The notes below the pieces were generated by a model, which was given only the letters and a program-made list of their open reading frames with translations, searched no databases and was not told where the DNA came from. Position numbers and translations under genes: made by a program. From NCBI RefSeq assembly GCF_030247185.1, contig NC_080571.1, forward strand, positions 161,110,352 to 161,174,351: a stretch of 64,000 nt of DNA, read 5' to 3'. Below, one piece after another: positions 20,409 to 30,905 of the stretch (the first letter of the stretch is position 1; each line of letters starts with the position of its first letter). The stretch is from Malaya genurostris (Eukaryota; Arthropoda; Insecta; Diptera; Culicidae).

Positions 20409-21062
20409 ATGGCTGACATGTTAGTGGCAGGCTTGAACATAATGCATTCGTTATTGGAAGTTTTTAAAGGTAAGTAAAGTTTCAAAACAGCCCTGACCTG
20501 GAAGGATTCTTAGTGTCAGTAGGATCCATAGTACTAGCCATGCAATGATTATGTACAATAAGAATCGGCTGCGAAGTCTGTTGAAACAGAAAGGCCAAAT
20601 TCCACGAAACGAATGTAATGCCCGGACTTTGCTTCTACAGTTTCAAAACTAGTGTAGTACTCAATATACAATTTTGCGCTTAGTTTTAGTAGAATGCGAT
20701 ATTGGCTTTTTCGAGCTCTTGATCTCCGGAAGTATTTAGAACCAACAGCATACGAAAATATTTTCGATCTTATAATTTCCGGGAGATAACAAAATGTATA
20801 TTTATATTTATTTTTAGATTTATATTTTCAGAAATCATAAATAGAAAAACTTCTGTCGGTACCGCCGACTCTATTGTTTACAAAGGAATTAACTACAAAA
20901 TAGGACAGTTTGTCATAATTTTTTTATTGGATCAAGCTGTACTCTATGAACCAGAGATTTTATCGTTAGATGAAATATTTCACTTGATTTTGCAATTATG
21001 GGTAGTCATTGGTCAAAATGAGCACTATGTCGCGTTTGAAACATCAGGTTCATTATTACTGG
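20409..21062 (+). CDS. Two-exon ORF of element S, best-preserved frame
   Basis: Exon 1 starts at ATG 20409 (MADMLVAGLNIM) and ends in phase 1 before GTAAGT near 20470. The acceptor TTTTCAG lies near 20825-20831. Exon 2 continues in the matching phase: IINRKTSVGTADSIVYKG, then GQFVIIFLLDQAVLYEPE, LSLDEIFHLILQLWVVIG and QNEHYVAFETSG, up to the insertion at 21063. The original 3' end, seen in other copies, adds about ten codons. Product unknown. The matched exon phase and the good donor and acceptor favour a real spliced gene captured by, or native to, S. Confidence 0.45.
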
Positions 21063-21476
21063 TTATAACGATGACGATCGTTACGATTAATTCATCAGAA
21101 TCTATTTCATTCAATTCGGGTACATTTCTTTAGTTTACAAGACACGAAAAATCAGTTTCAGACTCAAAATGCAGAACTGTACAACAAATAAAGTATGCAC
21201 CACACACATAGAACAAACAAGGTCATATACTAAATGAGCAGACCTTTGAGTCATAAACACAGACCAAACTTAACTTTGTTTATAACCTTATCCGACCTTA
21301 TCCTGAATAAACATGAATTGTTTGTTTCATCCCTCTTCAAGGGATGAAACTTTGTATGAGCCGACACGCCGTTTGGACTCGGTATCTGATACTTTTTTAT
21401 TGCTCAGCTCAGACCCAAAAAGAAAGATAAGGGCCGACCGAACTAGCTCGGTCGAAGGCTAGGTACCATCGAAGCA

Positions 21477-21712
21477 TAAATCAAATAAACATAGATTTCC
21501 CAGTGTAATAGTAATGTAGTTGAGAAACCCGTGACACCAAAAGCACCGTCTGGTGGAGAATGGGTGCGTAAATGCTCCTAAAATGCATGCAAAAAGTTGC
21601 CTGCGCATTTAACACAACCACAGTAGCTAATGGAAAAAAGTACACCCGTTTGTCACTAGAGGTGCTGTTAGTGTCAACGTACTGTGAGAAATCTATGTTT
21701 ATTTGATTTATG
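21477..21712. mobile_element. Small TIR MITE
   Basis: A perfect 23-bp inverted repeat bounds it (21477-21499 and 21690-21712, beginning ATAAATCAAATAAACATAG). The interior is 190 bp with no ORF. A TA duplication is possible but cannot be separated from the repeat ends. Confidence 0.55.
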
Positions 21713-22203
21713 ATCGAAGGCTAGAAAAGGAACACGATAATGCACTTGATCACGATTTTTTTTTTTCAAATAAAATTTTTATTAGGCTCATTTGCTTTAG
21801 CTTAACGTGGCCGATTGTCTTGTTGTTAGGGAGAGAGAAAGGGATGCCGTATTACGGGGCGGCATACTCCCCAGTTAGTAAGGGGACATAGGGAGGGTGG
21901 GACCTACACAGTATTGAATTGAAATTTGAATACATCGTTGGTTTGTGGCATACATCTTTTAGACACATTTTGCGTTCGATGAATCTTCATGTTTTTCAGC
22001 TTGTAGCAATGAAGAGATTATTCTGGATTGGGATGCTTCGTTGGTGTGTTCTGACGTTGATGTGACGTTTTTGGGTAGCTTCCAGCAACTCAGTCAGTTC
22101 AAGGCAGGTGCATGCTCCGAAGCATCGTTTACACAGGCCATACTTCCAGCAACGTAAAGAAGAGTGCGGTAGAGCTGTAGAAGAGAAAGAGATAGGGAGA
22201 GCA

Positions 22204-25200
22204 CTAAATTTGAGCATTGATAGTTTTCAAGAAGTTATAGATGAGAGTCATATAAGGAAGATTTCGAGTTGCCAAGACGTCGCGGACTGGTACGAAGGGT
22301 GGTATACCTCGGGCCCGAAGGGAACCTATGAGTTGGGACCTGGCATCACAATACTCGACACATGTCCAAACAACATGTTCGATGTCATGATAACCCTCAC
22401 CGCAAACGCAGACACCACTCTCAGCGAGCCCCACACGACGGAGATGCGCGCTGAACATATAATGATTAGACATGAGCCTTGACATTACACGAATAAAGTC
22501 TCGGCTCACGTCCAACCCCCGGAACCAAGCTTTCGTCGATACCTGTGGGATTATTGAGTGTAACCATCGTCCCAGAGTTCCACTATTCCATGTATTCTGC
22601 CAGCTAGCTAGAGTTTTCTGACGACAGCAACTGAAAAATTCATTGAAGCAGATTGGTCTTTCATAGATATCACCTTCTAGTGCGCCCACCTTGGCTAACG
22701 AGTCCGCCCTCTCATTGCCCCGTATGGAACAATGTGAGGGGACCCAAACCAAGGTAATCTGGTATGATTTTGCAGATAAAGCACTCAATTGTTCCCGTAT
22801 TTTCCCCAGGAAATACGGTGAGTGCTTTCCAGGCTTCACTGAACGGAGAGCCTCAATGGAACTGAGACTGTCCGATACAATGAAGTAGTGATCTGTGGGC
22901 AGAGTGTCAATGATCTCAAGGGTATACTGAATTGCAGCTAGTTCTGCGACGTAAACTGAAGCTGGATCACTGAGTTTATAGGAAGCGGTGAAATTTACAT
23001 TGAATATACCGAAGCCAGTGGACCCGTCTAGATATGATCCGTCAGTGTAAAACATTTTATTACAGTCGACTTCTTTAAATTTATTATTAAAAATTTTTGG
23101 GATCTCTTGAGGGCGTACAGGATCCGGGATTCCACGAATTTCTTCTTTCATGGATGTGTCGAAGAACACAGTAGAATTAGAAGTATCCACAAAATGAACA
23201 CGATTGGGAACAAACGAAGAAGGATTTATATTCTGAGCCATGTAGTCAAAATACAAGGACATAAAACGGGTTTGTGAATTAAGCTCGACGAGCTTTTCAA
23301 AATTTTCTATCACCATCGGATTCAAAATGTCGCATCGGATTAGCAGTCGATATGAGAGATCCCAGAACCTGTTTTTCAACGGTAAGACGCCCGCCAGCAC
23401 TTCAAGACTCATCGTATGGGTTGATTGCATGCAACCCAAGGCAATACGTAAACAACGATACTGAATTCTTTCCAGTTTAATGAAATGAATATTCGTAGCG
23501 GAGCGGAAACAGAAACATCCATATTCCATTACTGACAATATCGTCGTTTTGTACAACCTGATCAGGTCTCCTGGGTGAGAGCCCCACCAAGTTCCGGTTA
23601 TTGTACGAAGGAAATTGATTCTCTGTAGGCATTTTCGTTTCAAATACCTAATGTGACATCCCCAGGTACCTTTGGAATCGAACCAGACCCCGAGATATTT
23701 AAATGTGAAAACCTGAGCTATGGTTTCACCCCCTAGTTGTAGCTGTAATTGCGCAGGTTCTCGCTTCCTTGAAAATACAACCAGCTCAGTTTTCTCCGTA
23801 GAGAACTCGATACCCATTTGAAAAGCCCATGTCGACAAGTTGTCGAGGGTATCTTGCAATGGTCCTTGGAGATCGGCAGCTTTGGGTCCTATAATAGACA
23901 CAACACTGTCGTCGGCAAGTTGTCTTAGCGTGCAAGATGTGTTGATACATTCATCAATGTTATTTACGTAAAAGTTGTATAAAAGGGGGCTTAAGCATGA
24001 GCCCTGAGGAAGACCCATGTAACTGAATCGCTTTGTCGTCAAATCACCATGCTCAAAATGCATGTGTTTCTCGGACAATAGATTATATAAAAAGTTGTTC
24101 AAAACTGGTGAAAGACCATGCTGATGCAACTTCTCAGATAGAACGTTAATGGAAACTGAATCGAATGCCCCCTTGATGTCGAGGAAAACTGATGCCATTT
24201 GTTCTTTACGAGCAAATGCCATTTGAATTTCTGTTGAGAGCAACGCTAGACAATCGTTCGTTCCTTTGCCCCTGCGGAACCCAAATTGTGTACCTGAAAG
24301 CAATCCATTTGTTTCGACCCAATTGTCTAGACGGAAGAGAATCATTTTCTCCAACAATTTCCGAATACAGGAAAGCATAGCAATCGGCCGATACGAATTG
24401 TGATCGGAGGCTGGTTTTCCAGGTTTTTGAATAGTAATAACTCTCACTTCTCTCCATTCGTGTGGGACAATATTACCCTCGAGGAACTTGTTGAATAAAT
24501 TCAACAAGCGCCTTTTGGCAGAGTCGGGCAGATTTTTCAACAAGTTGAATTTAATTCTGTCTAACCCCGGGGCTCTATTGTTACACGACAAGAGCGCAAG
24601 TGAGAACTCTACCATCGAAAACGGTGTTTCGTTTGTATTCAATGTCGCGACGCGGGATATCTTCTGTTCCGGAACAGAATCAGGACATACTTTCTTAGCG
24701 AAATCAAATATCCAGCGGTTAGAATATTCCTCGCTTTCGTTCGCGTGATTTCGATTGCGCATGCGACGGGCCGTATTCCAAAGAGTGCTCATTGCTGTTT
24801 CTCTCGTTAATCCGTCAACAAACCTTCGCCAGTAACCGCGTTTCTTAGCTTTAATCAGACTTTTCATTTGAAATTCTAACGCCGCGTATTTCCGATAATT
24901 ATCTGGAGTTCCGTTCCTTCTAAACGAGATGAAGGCTGAAGCTTTTTTCGTTTTCAGCTCTGAGCACTCTTTGTCCCACCATGGGTTGGGAGAACGCATA
25001 CTAGTTTGCGCGCTAGGTACTCGTTTCGTCTGAGCTTGAATTGCGGTGTCAAGAATCAAGCCAGCCAAAAATGTATACTCTTCCTCCGGAGGAAGCTCCT
25101 GTGATGTTTCCAGTTTCTCAGACATCGAGCTCGCGTAACGTTTCCAATCAATGTTTCGTGTGAAATCGTACGAAACATTGATTGTTTCCGATGGTCTTCC

Positions 25201-25905
25201 ACGGTTGGTGATAGAAACTATGATCGGCAAGTGATCGCTACCGTGAGGATCACAGATTACCTTCCACTTGCAATCTAACTGTAGCGAAGTCGAGCAAAGG
25301 GATAAATCCAGCGCACTTGGTTGTGCTGGTGGTCTAGGGTTCCGTGTCATTTCTCCCGTGTTTAGAATTGTCAAATTGAAGTTGTCACACAGATCTTGAA
25401 TTAACGAAGAACGATTATCATCATATAAGCAGCCCCATCCTGTACCATGCGAGTTAAAGTCCCCTAAAACCAGCCGCGGTGAAGGAAGAAGTTCTATGAT
25501 GTCTGCAAGCCGACGATGCCCTATCGAGACTCTGGGAGGAATGTAGATAGAAGCTATACATAGATCTTTGCCTTTAATATTAATTTGGCAAGCAACAACT
25601 TCAATTCCCGGTGTCGAGGGGAGGTTAATACGATAAAATGAATAGCACTTTTTAATCCCTAAAAGTACCCCTCCATAAGAGTCTTCTCGGTCCAGGCGGA
25701 TTATGTTAAAATTATGGAAGTCGAGGTTGATGTTAGAAGTAAGCCAAGTTTCACTCAAGGAGAATACATCGCAATTATGAGTATGTATTAAGTGTTTGAA
25801 AGAATCAAGTTTTGGGATGATACTTCTGCAATTCCACTGAAGCACAATGATCATATCTTCGATTCTCAGTGGTAAATTATCCATCAAAAGATACGATCGC
25901 TGCAA
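22204..25905 (-). CDS. LINE ORF2: endonuclease, reverse transcriptase, RNase H
   Basis: 1233 residues. The N-terminal APE-type endonuclease shows QWNCRS, LSETWL, GDFNSHGTGWG and SDHLP (near residue 224); it nicks the target to prime reverse transcription. RT motifs are SYRPIAMLS, FLDIKGAFDSV, GLPQGSCLSPLLYN and the catalytic LADDSVV (near 663). RNase H has FYTDGSYLDG (near 952), VAELAAI, VSDSLSS and WVPSHCSIRGNERAD, so all four acidic residues appear present. A C-terminal CxC...H...C cluster (VCVCGEGYHDIEHVVWTC) follows. It overlaps ORF1 by 29 bp in another frame, suggesting reinitiation. RNase H places it with I-type rather than Jockey elements. Confidence 0.92.
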   Translation of the reverse strand: MQRSYLLMDNLPLRIEDMIIVLQWNCRSIIPKLDSFKHLIHTHNCDVFSLSETWLTSNINLDFHNFNIIRLDREDSYGGVLLGIKKCYSFYRINLPSTPGIEVVACQINIKGKDLCIASIYIPPRVSIGHRRLADIIELLPSPRLVLGDFNSHGTGWGCLYDDNRSSLIQDLCDNFNLTILNTGEMTRNPRPPAQPSALDLSLCSTSLQLDCKWKVICDPHGSDHLPIIVSITNRGRPSETINVSYDFTRNIDWKRYASSMSEKLETSQELPPEEEYTFLAGLILDTAIQAQTKRVPSAQTSMRSPNPWWDKECSELKTKKASAFISFRRNGTPDNYRKYAALEFQMKSLIKAKKRGYWRRFVDGLTRETAMSTLWNTARRMRNRNHANESEEYSNRWIFDFAKKVCPDSVPEQKISRVATLNTNETPFSMVEFSLALLSCNNRAPGLDRIKFNLLKNLPDSAKRRLLNLFNKFLEGNIVPHEWREVRVITIQKPGKPASDHNSYRPIAMLSCIRKLLEKMILFRLDNWVETNGLLSGTQFGFRRGKGTNDCLALLSTEIQMAFARKEQMASVFLDIKGAFDSVSINVLSEKLHQHGLSPVLNNFLYNLLSEKHMHFEHGDLTTKRFSYMGLPQGSCLSPLLYNFYVNNIDECINTSCTLRQLADDSVVSIIGPKAADLQGPLQDTLDNLSTWAFQMGIEFSTEKTELVVFSRKREPAQLQLQLGGETIAQVFTFKYLGVWFDSKGTWGCHIRYLKRKCLQRINFLRTITGTWWGSHPGDLIRLYKTTILSVMEYGCFCFRSATNIHFIKLERIQYRCLRIALGCMQSTHTMSLEVLAGVLPLKNRFWDLSYRLLIRCDILNPMVIENFEKLVELNSQTRFMSLYFDYMAQNINPSSFVPNRVHFVDTSNSTVFFDTSMKEEIRGIPDPVRPQEIPKIFNNKFKEVDCNKMFYTDGSYLDGSTGFGIFNVNFTASYKLSDPASVYVAELAAIQYTLEIIDTLPTDHYFIVSDSLSSIEALRSVKPGKHSPYFLGKIREQLSALSAKSYQITLVWVPSHCSIRGNERADSLAKVGALEGDIYERPICFNEFFSCCRQKTLASWQNTWNSGTLGRWLHSIIPQVSTKAWFRGLDVSRDFIRVMSRLMSNHYMFSAHLRRVGLAESGVCVCGEGYHDIEHVVWTCVEYCDARSQLIGSLRARGIPPFVPVRDVLATRNLPYMTLIYNFLKTINAQI

Positions 25906-27337
25906 GGAGGGGCCATTGTTCAGTCAACTGTTTTAAAAATGTCCTTACTGTTGGCAGTAGAGCAGTTAGGAAGCTTTTCAGAGGATCAGTAATATTGAAG
26001 GCTGTTAATATCCAGTCCACGATATCAGAAAATTTCAATAATCCAGCGTTTGTTGGATTTTCTGGTTGTGCTTTGGGGTCATTCGGGGTTTTTGATGCCC
26101 CAGGAAGTGCTGGGTACTCCTTATCATCCCTAAGTTTTTTGAACCCAGGAGGTGTTTGCTTCGGTTTTGAGTCAGCACTTTTTGTTTCCGTTTGGTTCTT
26201 TTGTGACGAAGAGGACAGTCTGAGGCCTTTACGAGGAAGCTTGGGAGAAGCCAGATTTTGTCTTTTCCTGCTTCCTTCAACCTGTGTGTAGGAAGGTCCT
26301 TCGCCTGGGTCGTCAGAGGTATCCTCTTCAACTGGCAAGATTGCAAACGGGTTCTCAGGGGTCGATGGAGTGGTTCTTTTTAAGATTTCCGCATAAGAAC
26401 GTTTGGAACGTTCTTTCACGGATCGCTTCAATTTCTCCGCACGCTGTATGTACGTAGGGCACACCGAAAGATCATGAGGATTCTCCCCGCAGTAGCAACA
26501 CTTTTCCACTGCTCTTCTGCAGAGATCGTCCTCATGGGCCTCTCCGCATTTGCCGCATCGCAGTTTGTTGCAACAATAGGTTGCCGTATGACCTAGCTGT
26601 TTGCAGCTTGTACAATGCATTACCCGCGGTACATACAGCCGAACAGGTAGACGAACTCCACTCACTACCAAATAATTTGGAAGTGCAGATCCGGCAAAAG
26701 TCACGCGAAATGAGTCCGATTGGTAAAATTTACCATCTATCGATTTGGAGTGCAATTGCTTGCACTCCAAAATTTTCACTGGTTGAAGGTCGGGGTTTTT
26801 GAAACGGCCTACCCCGTCCTTCATCAGATCTTCGATTGTCAGACTTTCGTCACGGACCACACCGTCGATCTCCACCACATGAGACGGGACGTACACGCGG
26901 TACTCCTTCGTGAACAACTCGTTGGTAGCAATCCCGTTTGCTTGCTTCAGGTCGGACACAACAACGCGTAACTTGTTTGGCGAAACCTTATCTATTGTTT
27001 TTATTGCCGAGTAATGTTTTTCCAGGTCCCGAGCAATATTTAAAACTCTGAGAGACTTTAATTTGGGCCGGAAGTATACCACCCACGGACCCCCCGAGCC
27101 ATCGTCTTGGTAAACTTTTTGGCGAGCAGGCAATATCTTAAAGGGAGATGGAGGCATCGGAGAGGGAAATGGCATCGGAGAGGGAGATGGTATCGGAGGG
27201 GGAGATGGTATCGGAGGGGGAGATGGTATAGGAGGGGTAGATGGCATCTCGGAAGCAAACTCAGCCTCTAAATGTTCTTCGTTCATTCGTTCAGCTTCGC
27301 CCTCCTCCGAGACACCCCCACTGTCATCAATATTCAT
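25877..27337 (-). CDS. LINE ORF1: Gag-like nucleic-acid-binding protein
   Basis: 486 residues. Residues about 30-65 are a proline-rich repeat (PPIPSP units) made by an 18-bp tandem at about 27150-27245. Three CCHC knuckles follow near residues 240-300: CTSCKQLGHTATYC, CGKCGEAHEDDLC and CCYCGENPHDLSVC. These are typical of ORF1 of I and Jockey LINEs, which packages the RNA. A Ser/Lys/Pro-rich tail precedes the stop, which lies inside the start of ORF2. Confidence 0.9.
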   Translation of the reverse strand: MNIDDSGGVSEEGEAERMNEEHLEAEFASEMPSTPPIPSPPPIPSPPPIPSPSPMPFPSPMPPSPFKILPARQKVYQDDGSGGPWVVYFRPKLKSLRVLNIARDLEKHYSAIKTIDKVSPNKLRVVVSDLKQANGIATNELFTKEYRVYVPSHVVEIDGVVRDESLTIEDLMKDGVGRFKNPDLQPVKILECKQLHSKSIDGKFYQSDSFRVTFAGSALPNYLVVSGVRLPVRLYVPRVMHCTSCKQLGHTATYCCNKLRCGKCGEAHEDDLCRRAVEKCCYCGENPHDLSVCPTYIQRAEKLKRSVKERSKRSYAEILKRTTPSTPENPFAILPVEEDTSDDPGEGPSYTQVEGSRKRQNLASPKLPRKGLRLSSSSQKNQTETKSADSKPKQTPPGFKKLRDDKEYPALPGASKTPNDPKAQPENPTNAGLLKFSDIVDWILTAFNITDPLKSFLTALLPTVRTFLKQLTEQWPLLAAIVSFDG

Positions 27338-27783
27338 ATTTAAAGTGCGGGAGTAAAGAAGTCTCCCGCACTTGAAATGAAAAAGAAAGAAATAAAATGA
27401 AAAGAAAATATATGAATAGTAAAAGTTGAAAGAAAAAGTTTGAGAAAATACTTAACAGTATGTCACGGTAAGCTGTTAGGTGAGTTGCTCCTTCACTCCT
27501 TCGTTGTGCTTCAGCGTGACCTTGACTCAGGATTTGGCTGCTGCGATGCGGGTAGCAAACAATAGAAATAACTGCTGCCCGAGGATAGCACAATAGCGCC
27601 TACTGTCGATACCGATACAAAACCGGTGCACAGACAGAACTCACTTGCGGGGATGCTACTTTTTATCACTTTTATTTAATGCCTATACTACAGCCTCTGC
27701 TGTGATAGGCACCTTCGTCTTACCGATGTCGATTGTTAAAAAACGCGTGTGCTCACTTCGAACATTCGGTTACGAATGACAGT
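27338..27783 (-). promoter_or_regulatory. LINE 5' UTR / internal promoter region
   Basis: It lies between the 5' target duplication and the ORF1 start and should hold the internal promoter, as in other I and Jockey elements. No TATA box is seen. The first transcribed bases (minus strand from 27783) read CTGTCATTCGTAACC. Confidence 0.5.
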
Positions 27784-28146
27784 TTGATCACGATGTTCGG
27801 TAGAGCCGAAATATGGATGTATATGTAAAAACGTCTATCTGATTCAAGTTTCTGTCTCATTTTAGAAGTACTAAATTAATTTCATTTGTATATAAATTCT
27901 ATTTGTGTTTTAATAAAGTTCAGTCTAAGTCTAAATCACGGTGTCAGTGTTATTATCCGAAAACAACCGCACGATCCGAAAGCGTCTTCAGTGTGCAATT
28001 TTGTACTTGCGACTAGAATACTGAACGTAGTATCTCTTAAGCAAACGTCTAAATCCACTATCTGAAAGGGCGCCCAAAATTCTAACAGTTAGCGTGGTGT
28101 TTCTTCTTTCCTTCGCGGAAGAACCCACAAGTGCGGCTAACACTGG

Positions 28147-28636
28147 TATTGATTATTTTAATCGACGACCAACAATAGTTTTAAATGTAGATAATAAGTT
28201 TATACTTAGAGTTAAGTATAAGTTTAATTTCATTGAGTTACTATTCGTTAAGGTTGATGATGTAACCATTAATATGTAAATAGATGTAAAATAACAAGCG
28301 ATCCGTTAGAAATGCATTCTGCAAATAAATGCCTTTTTAATGTTAGTTTTAACTGAGTTTTATATACTATACAATCATGTACCATTTCATGTAATTATTA
28401 TGTGATTTTCCTATGCTCAATAAAGATGTTTAAGTCATGTAACTATTACGTGAAGTTCTGTTAAAACATATGAAAATCACGTTGTATCCAACGAACAAGT
28501 GATATATTATTTACCTATTGAATAAGATGCATGATATATGAACAATCCGATACCCCATAGAATTTATGTGAAAAGTTGGGTGGATGAGATTCATGTATGT
28601 TTTCAAGTAGAATTAACGTGATTTCTTTTTTGAGTG
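28147..28636 (+). mobile_element. TIR element S of unit 2, right part
   Basis: S resumes with TATTGATTATTTTAATCG and ends TTTTTTGAGTG before TA (28637-28638). It lacks about 12 bp near 28552 that other copies have (CAATTCATTTAT). Confidence 0.7.
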
Positions 28637-28883
28637 TATAACTCTGCGTGTAAACAGAGTTGCCAGGATATTTTTTCAAAAACCTACCAATACTCAAACA
28701 TTTATCTGGGTTTGTCTGGGTTTCAGGAATTGACATATTGTCGCAAAACTGAAATGTAGAGGCGCTGCTTGTTAAGAGATGATACTTTCAGCAAGAGCTG
28801 TCAAATCGGTAGGAAAATTTCTAATTACTTCACCTTTTCTACAATTTCTTATGAATACGGGCAACTTCATTTGAAAAATCATA

Positions 28884-30287
28884 CACTCAAATAAAAACAC
28901 ACTTAAAAATAGTTACTCAAAAATGAGTAAGATCTCACTCATCTACAGAAAAAGTGGAACAACTCTATTTTAGAGTAACTCCGAAGTTACACAAATTTGA
29001 GTTCTTCCACCGGAAACGATATTTGGGTAAAATCTACTCATTTACTGAGTAATACTTTATTTGTACATGTACCAAAAATAGAGTAACTATCACTCAAATT
29101 TTGAGAGAAATTTTATTTCACATATACCAAATTTGCAAAAAAAATTGCTCCTTTTCTGAGTGTATTATAAATAATAGTGTAAATATTAAGTAATTGAACT
29201 CAATACTATATCAAGTGGTGTTTGCTTGGAGTAGTGTGTCAATCGCAAATTAACATACATGTCAGTTATGCTCAGGCACCAATCATACACAAAATATACA
29301 ACCTGTTGTTACAAATGGTTATTACAACTTTTAGACTGATCTTGCTAATAGTAACAAAAAAACGAGTTAATGCGTTAAACTCAAATTTAGAGTAGGAGTT
29401 ACTCAATATCATTGATGATAACTACTCAATTTTTGACGTTTCCATGTATCATTTGAAAATGAGTAACTAGTACTCAAACTTTGAGTAACTTTTTCTAAAC
29501 GTGTAGAATGGTTTCAAATGTCAAATTGAATATTTTACGTGACGAAAATGAATGTTATACGAACATCCCCTAAAATGAATAGAGTCATCACATAAGGTTT
29601 ACGTGAATTGACCAAACGTCGAACAATCTACGTGAATTTTCAGTGTAAAAAACTCGATTTTGAAAATGGCGAGCAGTGGCCCTCGAAGTGTAAGTAGTGT
29701 AAATATTTGCGAGTTATTTAATTACAATTTTTTACTCCATCGACCGGACCATTCCAGTATGAAAGTTTCCATGTGTTTAACTGGACCGAGTGCCTGCGTG
29801 AGTCCGGAAGTTTACCCGCTCCTGCCGAATGTTTCAAACAGGCCGTCGGTGTGAAGCTAGAGACACTGGAACCATGTAATGCGACTTCAACCTGCATCGG
29901 TAGTGTTGTGGGAGTACTTGGATCTTGACTGCGGCTTCGGTTGGATGGCAGTGACAACATAAACGATTTCTGGAGGCTTGTCGATTTGAGATACCACGAC
30001 GTTATTAGTTGCTTTTTAAGCCATTATAATTGTATGACAATTTTTTGATATAAATGTTTTATATTTCATGGCATTTTTCATTTCATAGATTTATATCAAG
30101 ATCTGGCATCTTTTTTTTTTTTCAACCAATATATAAAATAGTAATTTTCAGGTATCTAAATTTGATACGAACTGATAGATGAATGTGAAATGAACAGTAC
30201 ATTACATTTTACCTATGAAACACGAATCTTTTACTGGATTATGTATAAAACAGCTTTTAAATGCCAGTCCATTAAAACCTACGTGAA
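28884..30287 (+). mobile_element. R/T compound of unit 2
   Basis: It starts after TA (28882-28883). T spans about 28898-29503 but has an internal deletion that removes most of its small ORF (near 29290). The MBT ORF starts at 29666 and has the shared TGA in exon 2. R ends at about 30287 where U begins (ACGTGAAATGATGAG), a junction shared with unit 3 and with the inverted copy near 57249. Confidence 0.7.
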
Positions 30288-30905
30288 ATGATGAGTAGAA
30301 AATGTAAGTAAGTGTTACTACTTTGTGAAATAATTTCTATTCATGTTTCAGTAGAACCAGAAATCAGTAATGATTTTCATCGCTACTAGCTTTGACGCTT
30401 TGTTGAAAACGTAGCACATCCCTACATATGCGAGTTGTTTATAGCGAGAAAAGGAAAAAAGAAAACCAAATTTTAACAAAACTCGCACGAAATCTCGCGA
30501 AAGAAAAGCTTTCTAACTGATATTTTTCGCCAAATGCATAGTAAAATCATTTACTATGTTTCTGATTTTTCGTGAATTGGGTTAGTATTTTAGAAATTTG
30601 CAATTTAGGGTGAAATTTCAGCGACAAAGCATGAGGAAGCAGTGAGTTGTCTTGCTTCGACCTGACCATGGCGAAGCGCTACCTTAATAAGGATTTCAAA
30701 AGAGGCTTAAAAGCTTTTTCGTATGAGCAAACTATTAGTATTAGTGACAAGAAGCAGTCTCGGCATAAAATGCCTTTTGCGGAATTTGATATTTCTGTTC
30801 TTACAGACAGATGGAAAGAATTAATGCTCATCGAATATACAATTCTACAGCCATCATGTTTATTTTATTGTCGATATTTAATTTTATTAGTGGATGCAGA
30901 TAATA

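Larger units (their letters stand above)
19307..21062 (+). mobile_element. TIR element S of unit 2, left part, with R inside
   Basis: S starts CACTCAAAAAATAAATCAC after TA (19305-19306). After 21 bp it is interrupted by R (19330-20226, TA on each side), then continues to 21062, where a second insertion begins. S resumes at 28147 and ends at 28636. The MADMLVAGLNIM exon and GTAAGT donor are present near 20409-20475. Confidence 0.75.
21757..27783 (-). mobile_element. I-type LINE retrotransposon, apparently complete
   Basis: 6027 bp on the minus strand, flanked by an 11-bp duplication TTGATCACGAT (21746-21756, 27784-27794). It has two overlapping long ORFs, a 446-bp 5' UTR (27338-27783) and a 3' UTR (21757-22203) ending in an A-rich tail (T run at 21757-21765 on the plus strand). 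ORF2 has APE endonuclease, RT and RNase H, the set typical of the I clade. Both ORFs are open, so the element may be recent. Confidence 0.9.
21063..28141. mobile_element. Unclassified insertion in S, carrying a LINE
   Basis: S is split at ACTGG (21058-21062 and 28142-28146, a 5-bp duplication). The insert proper is 21063-21756 plus 27784-28141. The right part has TATAAATTC, an AATAAAG and then GGGCGCCCAAAATTC, which looks like an LTR promoter/polyA region followed by a primer site. A degenerate LTR retrotransposon remnant is the best guess. The left part (21063-21476) shows no gene. Confidence 0.4.

Noticed and set aside
21903..22482. 124-codon plus-strand frame near the LINE 3' end
   Set aside because: It is antisense to the C-terminal part and 3' UTR of LINE ORF2 and has no recognisable domain.
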